From B4-G1 sp964393895 (GTDB taxonomy: Bacteria; Chloroflexota; Anaerolineae; B4-G1), in contig CAYMWP010000102.1 in assembly GCA_964393895.1 (NCBI GenBank), positions 1-17,174 of the forward strand: DNA of 17,174 nt, written 5' to 3'. Below the pieces are notes generated by a model. That model worked only from the letters and a program-made list of their open reading frames with translations, did not search any database and was not told the origin of the DNA. The position numbers and the translations under genes are program-made. This document shows positions 9,611-15,468 of the stretch, piece by piece (within the stretch, counting starts at the first letter, position 1; each line of letters starts with the position of its first letter).

Positions 9611-9678
9611 ACGAGCACTGGCGAGCGAATGGAGCCCACTCTGCGTCAATCTGACATTGTCGAGCTGCTCAGTCTGAA

Positions 9679-9706
9679 TTGCCAAATCCAGGCCAGGGGC
9701 TATAAT
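9679..9706 (+). promoter_or_regulatory. Strong orphan promoter in the clpB-xseA gap
   Basis: TTGCCA (9679-9684) and a perfect TATAAT (9701-9706) are spaced by 16 nt. No good open frame follows within 250 bp; the RNA would begin near 9713 and run into a structured stretch. It is the best sign that this gap encodes an RNA. Confidence 0.6.
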
Positions 9707-9712
9707 TCCCAA

Positions 9713-9850
9713 CACATCCTCGAATTATGCACCACCGTAAACAGGGGTGCTAGGTGGCTCTCTGCACCGGTAAGAGGCAATCCAGCATCGGCCCTTCAGA
9801 TGATGCAAGTGACTATGCCAAGCCAAAAGCGCCTGGTGATTGCCCACATC
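9713..9850 (+). ncRNA. Candidate structured RNA with SRP-Alu-like motif
   Basis: Downstream of the orphan promoter, GGTGC (9746-9750) can pair either with GCACC at 9729-9733 or with GCACC at 9764-9768. GGCAATC (9776-9782) pairs exactly with GATTGCC (9838-9844), enclosing the hairpin GCATC (9785-9789)/GATGC (9802-9806). The strings GGTGCTAGGTGG (9746-9757) and GCAATCC (9777-9783) resemble the Alu domain of long bacterial SRP RNA, but the conserved S-domain (GGAAGGAAGCAGC-like) is absent up to xseA. It may be an SRP RNA 5' relic, an independent small RNA or a regulatory leader. Ends are approximate. Confidence 0.35.
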
Positions 9851-9917
9851 TCACCACAGAGACACAGAGAAAACACAAAAATGTCCTATCTCGGTGTCCT
9901 CCGCGCCCCTGTGGTGA
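9851..9917. repeat. Palindromic repeat of the TCACCACAGAGACACAG type
   Basis: TCACCACAG (9851-9859) is perfectly complementary to CTGTGGTGA (9909-9917). The inner parts (GAGACACAGAG and GTGTCCTCCGCGCCC) keep a weak ACAGAG periodicity and are partly complementary. Repeats of this look are widespread between genes in environmental bacterial genomes. No open frame uses it. Confidence 0.55.
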
Positions 9918-9978
9918 AAAAACGATCACCTCGAACAGACATCTGCATACTTGTGAGTAATCACCAAAAAAGCGCCAC

Positions 9979-10007
9979 TTGACACCTCCTCATCCCTGCG
10001 TTATCAT
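9979..10007 (+). promoter_or_regulatory. xseA promoter, apparently giving a leaderless mRNA
   Basis: A perfect TTGACA (9979-9984) and TATCAT (10002-10007) are spaced by 17 nt. The ATG of xseA starts at 10015, seven bases after the -10 box, so transcription would start at or within a base or two of the start codon. There is no Shine-Dalgarno before that ATG. Confidence 0.75.
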
Positions 10008-10014
10008 ACCTCCA

Positions 10015-11241
10015 ATGTTCGAGCAACTCGATCTCTTTGGCGGCTCGACCCGCTCCGAGCCCTACACCGTCAGCCAACTCACCGGCCAGATAAGCCGCCT
10101 CATTGAGGACGATCCCACACTGAGCGACCTGTGGATCGAAGGGGAGGTCTCCAACTTTAGCCGCGCCTCCTCTGGTCACTGCTACTTTACCCTCAAGGAC
10201 GCCGGCTCCCAGGTCGGTTGTGTGATGTGGCGCAGCGCCGCCAGCCGGCAGGATTATCTGCCCGCAGGCGGCGACCTGGTGCTGGCCCACGGGCGGGTGG
10301 GCGTCTACGAGGCCGGCGGGCGCTATCAACTCTACGTGGACAGAATCCGGCCGGCCGGTGTGGGCAACCTCTACCTCGAGTTCGAGCAGCTCAAGGCGCG
10401 TTTGGAGGCCGAGGGGCTGTTCGCCCCAGAGCGCAAGCGGCCGCTGCCCCCCTTGCCCCATTGCATCGGCGTCGTCACCTCTCCCGCCGCCGCCGCGCTG
10501 CGCGACATTCTCAACGTGCTCGGCCGCCGCTACCCGCTGGCTGAGGTGTTGCTCGCGCCCACGCCGGTGCAGGGAGACACGGCCCCACCGCAGATCGTGG
10601 CCGCACTGGAGGCTCTGAACGAATGGGGCGACGTGGACGTCATCATCGTCGCTCGTGGCGGCGGCAGCCTGGAGGATCTGTGGGCCTTTAACGACGAGCG
10701 AGTGGCCCGCGCCATCGCCGCTTCCCGCACCTCCGTCATCTGCGGCGTAGGGCACGAGACCGACTTTAGCCTGGCCGACTTTGCCGCCGACGTGCGCGCC
10801 CCTACCCCCTCCGCCGCCGCCGAACTGGTCGCCCCCGACCAGGCGGAACTGTGTGCCCACGTAGCGAAGCTGACAGGAGCGCTGGCGACGATGACGCAAG
10901 GGATCGTCGAGGAGCGGCGCTGGGGGCTGGCCGAGATGATGCGGGCACTGAGGCACCTCTCCCCCGCTGCCCAACTGGCCCAGGCCCGCCAGCGCGTGGA
11001 CGACCTGCTAGGTCGCGCCGAAGCGGCTGTACGCTACAGTCTGACCTTGCGCTGCGAACGGCTGAACGGGGTGATGGGACAACTGGCGGGAGTCAGCCCA
11101 CTGGGGACGTTGGAGCGCGGGTATGCCATCGTGCGTCACCGGGAGGCAGGAGACGTCGTGCGCTCGGTGGAACGGGTCGCGCCGGGAGATGCGCTCACCG
11201 TCCGCGTCGCCGACGGGGAGTTCGAGGCTGAAGCAAAGTGA
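10015..11241 (+). CDS. xseA: Exodeoxyribonuclease VII large subunit
   Basis: Catalytic subunit of the single-strand-specific exonuclease VII; it works with XseB, encoded at 12806. The 408 aa comprise an N-terminal OB-fold (YTVSQLTGQI to about residue 110, with IEGEVSNF and GHCYFTLKD), the nuclease core with GVVTSPAAAALRDIL, VDVIIVARGGGSLEDLWAFN (about 207-226) and GHETDFSLADFAADVRAPTP (246-265), then a coiled-coil tail shorter than in E. coli XseA. Start ATG at 10015 gives MFEQLDLFGG; a longer frame from TTG at 9979 overlaps the promoter and is discounted. Its last four bases overlap the GTG of the next gene. Confidence 0.95.
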   Translation: MFEQLDLFGGSTRSEPYTVSQLTGQISRLIEDDPTLSDLWIEGEVSNFSRASSGHCYFTLKDAGSQVGCVMWRSAASRQDYLPAGGDLVLAHGRVGVYEAGGRYQLYVDRIRPAGVGNLYLEFEQLKARLEAEGLFAPERKRPLPPLPHCIGVVTSPAAAALRDILNVLGRRYPLAEVLLAPTPVQGDTAPPQIVAALEALNEWGDVDVIIVARGGGSLEDLWAFNDERVARAIAASRTSVICGVGHETDFSLADFAADVRAPTPSAAAELVAPDQAELCAHVAKLTGALATMTQGIVEERRWGLAEMMRALRHLSPAAQLAQARQRVDDLLGRAEAAVRYSLTLRCERLNGVMGQLAGVSPLGTLERGYAIVRHREAGDVVRSVERVAPGDALTVRVADGEFEAEAK

Positions 11242-11774
11242 AGGCCAAATGTGGCCGGCGCGTCTCTGTGGTCGGCACGAGCGGCTCGGGCAAGACAACC
11301 ACGGCCAGCCAGATCGCGCGGCGGCTGGGAATTCCCCACGTGGAGTTGGACGCGCTTCACTGGGAGGCTGATTGGACCCCGGCGACCCTCGACGTCTTCC
11401 GCGAGCGCGTCGTGCAGGCATTGAGCGGCGACGCCTGGGCCGTTGACGGCAACTATAGTAAGGTGCGCGACATCGTCTGGGGTCGGGCCGACACGGTCGT
11501 ATGGCTGGACTATGGGCTGCCAGTGATCATGTGGCGACTGCTGTGGCGCACCTGGCGGCGCAGCCTGACGCGGGAGGAGCTTTGGAGTGGGAACCGCGAG
11601 TCGTTGTATAGGGCGCTCCTCAGTCGTGAATCCATTCTGCTGTGGGCGCTCCAGACCTACTGGAGAAGGAAAAAGGAGTATCCCGCCCTGTTGAGTCAAT
11701 CTGAAAACAAACATCTCGCAGTTGTACGCTTGCGCTCGCCGCGAGCCGCGCGGGATTGGCTATCTAACCTCTAG
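11238..11774 (+). CDS. Small P-loop kinase, adenylate kinase / topology-modulation (FlaR)-like
   Basis: A soluble NTPase of 178 aa. Walker A is GTSGSGKTT (13-21); it is followed by IPHVELDALHW, the substrate-side motif shared by the FlaR-like adenylate-kinase-related group, then WAVDGNYSKVRD and VVWLDYG as the Walker B strand. The Arg-rich stretch WRLLWRTWRRSLTREELW fits the lid region of that group. Start is GTG at 11238, overlapping the xseA stop in GTGA, so translation is coupled to xseA. Family members are often called DNA topology modulation protein, but the real substrate is not established. I am fairly sure of the fold, not of the reaction. Confidence 0.75.
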   Translation: MKAKCGRRVSVVGTSGSGKTTTASQIARRLGIPHVELDALHWEADWTPATLDVFRERVVQALSGDAWAVDGNYSKVRDIVWGRADTVVWLDYGLPVIMWRLLWRTWRRSLTREELWSGNRESLYRALLSRESILLWALQTYWRRKKEYPALLSQSENKHLAVVRLRSPRAARDWLSNL

Positions 11775-11792
11775 AATCCAAAGGAGATCACT

Positions 11793-12368
11793 ATGTCTGA
11801 AACCACCGTCAAATCCGTCTACTTTGAAGAAACCGGCCGGCAGAACAGCGCCCGCACACTGGAAATTGCCAAACAGCGGGCCGAGGAACTGGGCATTCGC
11901 ACCGTACTGGTCGCCAGCACGCTGGGAGAGACCGGCGCCCAGGCGGCCCGGCAGTTCCAGGGATACGACGTCGTCGTCGTGACTCACTCCGCTGGCTTCC
12001 GAGGCCCCAATACCCAGGAATTGACGGAGGAGAATCGTGCCGCCATTGAGACCGCCGGGGCCAGGATACTCACCTGTCAGCACGCCCTGGGCGGCATTGG
12101 ACGGGCCGTGCGCAAAAAGTGGGGCACTTATCAGGTGGACGAGATCATAGCGCAGACGCTGCGCATCTTTGGCGAGGGGATGAAGGTCGTGGTCGAGATC
12201 GCGCTGATGGCCGCCGACGCCGGGCTGGCGCGGGTGGGAGAACCCTGTATCGCCATCGCTGGCACTGGCCGAGGGGCCGATACCGCCGTTGTCCTCGTTC
12301 CGGCCCACGTGCAGCAGTTCTTTGACCTGCGCGTGATGGAGGTATTGGCCAAGCCCCGGCTGGCCTAA
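11793..12368 (+). CDS. Stand-alone pyruvate-kinase C-terminal-like protein
   Basis: A soluble protein of 191 aa. The pattern VYFEETGRQNSARTLEIAKQ, then TVLVASTLGETG, VVVVTHSAGF and a late GEPCIAIAGTGRGADTAVVLV strand fits the alpha/beta domain found at the C-terminus of pyruvate kinase and in small stand-alone proteins of archaea and thermophilic bacteria (PK_C-like, formerly DUF1867). There is no pyruvate kinase barrel, so it is not a metabolic pyruvate kinase. Function unknown; the domain may bind a phosphorylated ligand. The start is ATG at 11793 with AAGGAG at 11781-11786. It is 18 bp after the kinase gene and likely cotranscribed. Its stop overlaps that of the convergent toxin gene by 4 bp. 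Confidence 0.7.
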   Translation: MSETTVKSVYFEETGRQNSARTLEIAKQRAEELGIRTVLVASTLGETGAQAARQFQGYDVVVVTHSAGFRGPNTQELTEENRAAIETAGARILTCQHALGGIGRAVRKKWGTYQVDEIIAQTLRIFGEGMKVVVEIALMAADAGLARVGEPCIAIAGTGRGADTAVVLVPAHVQQFFDLRVMEVLAKPRLA

Positions 12369-12724
12369 AGCTCGAATGGCTGCAGACCGACGCTGACCTG
12401 CAAAGCCTTGTCTATCTGTTCCATCAAGCCGTTGGGCAAGCGCCCCATCAATTGACGCAGCCGTGACTTGTCCACCGTGTAGATACGTCCGAGGTTCACT
12501 ACCGACTCACGAGGAAGCCCGTTATCGGCGGGCGAGACCTGCACGCCAACCGGCAGACGCGCGGCCTTGAGATCGCTGGTAATGGCCACGACGATGGTCA
12601 GCCGGCTCGCCTGGTTGCCCACATTGTTCTGAATAATCAGCGCCGGATGAGGCCCGCGCATCTCGCCCCCTTTCGCGGGGCTAAAGTCGAGGTAGCAGAG
12701 GGCGAGGCAGACTAATGCCGATCT
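12365..12724 (-). pseudogene. MazF/PemK-family toxin, N-terminus lost
   Basis: MazF toxins are ribosome-independent mRNA endonucleases. The frame carries the family signature FSPAKGGEMRGPHPALIIQ, then TIVVAITSD, VGVQVSPADNGLPRESVVNL and RIYTVDKSRL. The Thr of AITSD matches a catalytic position; His replaces the Arg of B. subtilis MazF in the HPALIIQ segment, as in many relatives. The frame is open only to a TAA at 12725-12727, contains no start codon before the ATG at 12661, and lacks the usual KRGD-V/I beginning. Translation from 12661 would give 98 aa without the first strand. It is probably a relic, though a shortened active protein cannot be excluded. It lies antisense between two plus-strand genes. 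Confidence 0.7.
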
Positions 12725-12737
12725 TTACCACACCCAT
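12681..12737 (-). pseudogene. 18-codon stub of a ribbon-helix-helix antitoxin
   Basis: Behind GGAGG (in the AAGGAGG at 12745-12751) an ATG at 12737 opens MGVVKIGISLPRPLLPRL and then TAG. The VKIGISLPxxLLxRL pattern is the N-terminus of RHH antitoxins that precede mazF-type toxins. It stops where the toxin frame becomes recognisable, in another reading frame, as if a deletion had joined the antitoxin start to the toxin body. Confidence 0.5.
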
Positions 12738-12738
12738 T

Positions 12739-12767
12739 TCCACACCTCCTTCATGCTAGGTTATACC
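12739..12767 (+). promoter_or_regulatory. Weak candidate promoter of xseB
   Basis: TCCACA (12739-12744) and TATACC (12762-12767) are spaced by 17 nt and each matches consensus at four of six positions. It overlaps the antitoxin stub's ribosome site on the other strand. Confidence 0.3.
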
Positions 12768-12805
12768 CTGGTATGAACACGGTGTCAATGAACGAGGAGA
12801 ACAGA

Positions 12806-13027
12806 ATGAAAGAGATCGAAAACCTGACTTTTGAACAGGCCTTTGCTGAACTAGAAGAAACCATCCACAAGCTGGAGGCGGGCGGGCTGACGCTGGAGGA
12901 GAGTCTGGAGCTTTTCGAACGCGGGCAAGCGTTGTCCGCGCACTGCAACGCCCAACTGGACCAGGCCGAGCTCAAGGTCCAAGAACTGTCGCCACAGGGC
13001 GTTGTTCCTTTCGAACCTGGGGAGTAG
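12806..13027 (+). CDS. xseB: Exodeoxyribonuclease VII small subunit
   Basis: Accessory subunit of exonuclease VII: short helical hairpins that bind the XseA coiled coil. The 73 aa contain LTFEQAFAELEETIHKLEAGGLTLEESLELFERGQAL, the almost invariant XseB pattern. The start ATG at 12806 has GAGGAG at 12792-12797; ATGs at 12773 and 12788 are in frame but lack such a site and add residues that the family does not have. It is separated from xseA by about 1.6 kb, with two genes and a decayed toxin between; in many genomes the two are adjacent. The cohesin-like gene follows after 6 bp. Confidence 0.93.
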   Translation: MKEIENLTFEQAFAELEETIHKLEAGGLTLEESLELFERGQALSAHCNAQLDQAELKVQELSPQGVVPFEPGE

Positions 13028-13033
13028 CCGGCG

Positions 13034-13693
13034 GTGTTGTTCACCATCCTACTGGCGGCCGGCGTCGTCGTTCTGTTGCTGCTGATCGTTTTGGGGCTGA
13101 TCGTCATCGCCGTGGGCGATCGGGAGGCGCGCCGGGACGTCGTCTTGATGACCGCGATAGGCGGCTTATTGCTGCTGCTCTTGCTGTGCTGCGTCGGGGT
13201 TACCGCTGGACTGGCCTGGGTTTTCTTCGGGACGACCGTTGTGTCCCCACCATCCCCGACCCGTCCCGCGCCGCTTCCGTTGACCCTGCCTGCCACGGTC
13301 AGCCTCATCCCGGAGAACGCGACGATCGCACGAGGAGAATCAATATCCGTCACTATTCGTCTCACGAACGCGACCGATCTCTACGGCGTCGAGGTTCACC
13401 TGACCCACGGTGACGGCCTGAACGCAAGGGGTCTCGTCCCAGGAACGTGCGCCGACGCCTTTATTGCCCAGGCGCGGGTCGCCGATGAACGGATTGACTT
13501 TGCCGCTGCGCGGATGCCGCCGCAAATTTCATTCACCGGCGACTGCGACGTGGCCTCCTTCACTCTCACGGGCGAGGTGACGGGCACCCACGCCATCGCG
13601 TTCGATAGCGTCCTTCTGGCCGATGGAAACGGCAACCCGTTACCCGTGACCACTGAAGATGGCGTTGTTACTGTGATGACGCCTGCCCCTTAG
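13034..13693 (+). CDS. Membrane-anchored cohesin-like domain protein
   Basis: A 219-aa protein with two N-terminal membrane helices (about 3-27 and 38-66) enclosing a short charged loop DREARRD, then a Pro/Thr/Ser linker (70-85) and one extracytoplasmic beta-sandwich (about 86-215). The latter has the cohesin pattern: VSLIPENATIARGESISV, LTNATDLYGVEVHL, a PGTC segment and a final GNPLPVTTEDGVVTV strand. Cohesins bind dockerins in cellulosomes but similar domains occur in many unrelated surface proteins of Chloroflexota. No dockerin or glycoside hydrolase is in the window. The start is GTG at 13034, 6 bp after xseB, with GGGGAG near the xseB stop. The function is not known. Confidence 0.7.
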   Translation: MLFTILLAAGVVVLLLLIVLGLIVIAVGDREARRDVVLMTAIGGLLLLLLLCCVGVTAGLAWVFFGTTVVSPPSPTRPAPLPLTLPATVSLIPENATIARGESISVTIRLTNATDLYGVEVHLTHGDGLNARGLVPGTCADAFIAQARVADERIDFAAARMPPQISFTGDCDVASFTLTGEVTGTHAIAFDSVLLADGNGNPLPVTTEDGVVTVMTPAP

Positions 13694-13722
13694 CCTGTTT
13701 TCCGCACTTTATGATAGCAAGT

Positions 13723-13832
13723 GTTCGTAGTAAGCGTGGATGCAGACATCCGTCCGGAACGAAGTAGAGTGCCATCGAACGCCACTCCGCTACGCGCGGA
13801 TACACGGTATCCGTCCGTGGCTTACTACGAAC
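13723..13832. repeat. 110-nt nested palindrome between convergent genes
   Basis: GTTCGTAGTAAGC (13723-13735) is exactly complementary to GCTTACTACGAAC (13820-13832). Each arm is followed inward by its own hairpin, one GGAT...ATCC around 13738-13751 and one GGATAC...GTATCC around 13797-13812; ATCCGTCCG appears in both. The pair can form a long cruciform. It lies between the cohesin-like gene and murJ and could end transcription from both sides. No target duplication is obvious. I recall similar GTAGTAAC-type palindromes from Chloroflexota genomes. Confidence 0.65.
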
Positions 13833-13871
13833 CCCGCCCACACGAGAAATCTCAAAGTGCGAAATATAGGC

Positions 13872-15452
13872 TTAGCCCGTTCGGCGCCGCGCCAGATTCG
13901 CAATTGCTCGCAGTTCCTCCATGCGCAGCGACAGTGCTGCGGCAACGTAGACGACTGCGCCCACCACGACGCCCCCGCCTCCCACTGCCAGCGACCCCAC
14001 GCCCGGCAGCGCGACCCGCCATCCGACGAGCGCCGCTCCCATCACCAGCGACGCTAACCCGCTCCTGGCAAAGGCGATGAGCATCCGCCGCCCCTCCAAG
14101 CCATCCAGTCTCCGCCGGATCAGCGCCAGCAGTGCCAGCAGCTCCAGCAGGGTGGCGATCGAGTTAGCCAGTGCCAGCCCCGCGTGGGGCGGCAGGCCCG
14201 CCGACCGGAACACTCGCGGCAGCGTCAGGCTCAGCGCCACGTTGAGGCCCATCGCCAGACCGCCTACCCAGACTGGCGTGAGTGTATCGTGCAGCGCGTA
14301 AAAGGCGCGTGCAATGATCTCCAGTCCGGCGTGCCCTATCAGTCCCAGCGCGTAAAAGGCCAGCGCCCACGCCACCGCCTCCGTCGAGGACGATTCGAAC
14401 GCCCCTCGCTCAAAGAGTAACCCCACCAGCGGTTGGCCTAACACCAGCAGTCCAACCGTGGCCGGCAGACAGAGCGAAAAGATCGCCCGCAAGGTCGCGG
14501 ACAGAGTATAGCGCATTTCGTCCCGCTCGCCGCGAGCTGCCTGGGCGGCAAAGGTGGGAAAGGCGGCCGTGCCCACCGCCTGGGCAAAGACCCCCTGCGG
14601 CAGCAGCATCAGCAGCCAGGCATAGTTGATGGCCGAGACCGCCCCCTCTCCCAATCCCGAGGCCAGGCTGTTGTTGACGACAAAGTTGAGTTGGGTGATG
14701 GCAGTACCCAGCACGCGGGGAGCCATCAGCCGCCCCACCTCACGCACGCTAGGGTCATCCAGCCCCAGCGTGGGAACGTAACGCGCGCCGTAGCGCAACA
14801 ATCCCGGCGTCTGTACCAACAAATGCAGCGCCGCGCCCGCAACCACGCCGACCGCTATTCCCCGCACGCCCAGGCGCGGGCCCAGTAGCAGGGCCCCACC
14901 GATGATCGAGAGATTGTAGAGCGACGGAGCCAGCGCCGGTAGGAGGAAATGCTGGTGGGCGTTCAACGCTCCCATCACGATGCCGCTCACGCCAAAGATG
15001 ACGGGAGAGACCAACATCAGGCGCAGGAGACTGACCGTGAGCGTTTGCTGAGTTGGAGCAAAGCCAGGGGCAATGATCGTCCGTACCAGCATTGGCGCCA
15101 GGAGCGCCAGCAGCCCCGCCACGACGGTCAATGCGATCAGCGCCAGGTTGGCGACGGCCGACGCCATCCACCAGGCTGCGGCGCGATCTTTGCGCGCCAG
15201 ATGAACGGCAAAGGTGGGAATAAAGGCCGATCCCAGCGCCCCGCCGGTGATCACCAGGAACACTGTCTCCGAGATGCGAGCCGCGACCAGGTAGGCGTCC
15301 AGATCACCGCTGGTGCCGAACAGAGCGCCGATGACCATCTGGCGCACCAGCCCCAACGCGCGACTCACGACGAAGAGGGCCATCACCAGTGTCGCGGCTC
15401 GCCCTATCTCATCGAGGCTCGTCTTTAGGGCCTGTTCCTTGCTCCTGCCCAT
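13872..15452 (-). CDS. murJ: Lipid II flippase MurJ (MviN family)
   Basis: Moves the peptidoglycan precursor lipid II across the cytoplasmic membrane. The 526 aa with about 14 hydrophobic helices fit the family. Near the N-terminus stands VVSRALGLVRQMVIGALFGTSGDLDAY, the MurJ signature with the essential charged cavity residues, and later helices show GPRLGVRGIA and INYAWLLMLLPQGVFAQAVGTAAFP, also typical. Start ATG at 15452 has GGGAG about 12 bases upstream, a little far; a GTG or ATG further in would remove part of the amphipathic start. It begins 16 bp after the radical SAM gene, so both share a transcript. With mreB at the other end of the window it is a cell-wall growth gene, though the two are not in one operon. 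Confidence 0.93.
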   Translation of the reverse strand: MGRSKEQALKTSLDEIGRAATLVMALFVVSRALGLVRQMVIGALFGTSGDLDAYLVAARISETVFLVITGGALGSAFIPTFAVHLARKDRAAAWWMASAVANLALIALTVVAGLLALLAPMLVRTIIAPGFAPTQQTLTVSLLRLMLVSPVIFGVSGIVMGALNAHQHFLLPALAPSLYNLSIIGGALLLGPRLGVRGIAVGVVAGAALHLLVQTPGLLRYGARYVPTLGLDDPSVREVGRLMAPRVLGTAITQLNFVVNNSLASGLGEGAVSAINYAWLLMLLPQGVFAQAVGTAAFPTFAAQAARGERDEMRYTLSATLRAIFSLCLPATVGLLVLGQPLVGLLFERGAFESSSTEAVAWALAFYALGLIGHAGLEIIARAFYALHDTLTPVWVGGLAMGLNVALSLTLPRVFRSAGLPPHAGLALANSIATLLELLALLALIRRRLDGLEGRRMLIAFARSGLASLVMGAALVGWRVALPGVGSLAVGGGGVVVGAVVYVAAALSLRMEELRAIANLARRRTG

Positions 15453-15468
15453 TCGAGCTCGTGACTCC

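Larger units (their letters stand above)
9487..10014. other. 528-bp intergenic region between clpB and xseA
   Basis: From left to right it holds the clpB-proximal inverted repeat (9525-9610), the orphan promoter (9679-9706), the candidate RNA (9713-9850), the TCACCACAG palindrome (9851-9917) and the xseA promoter (9979-10007). A long plus-strand frame covering 9455-9982 shows no protein family features and overlaps the clpB end; I do not count it as a gene. Confidence 0.7.

Noticed and set aside
9741..10014. A complete large SRP RNA gene
   Set aside because: The S-domain core that all SRP RNAs share is not present before xseA; only the Alu-like words fit, so only a candidate relic is reported.
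9961..10974. Minus-strand open frame of 337 codons over xseA
   Set aside because: Antisense shadow; composition is low-complexity Gly/Ala/Val/His without motifs, and it runs over the xseA promoter.
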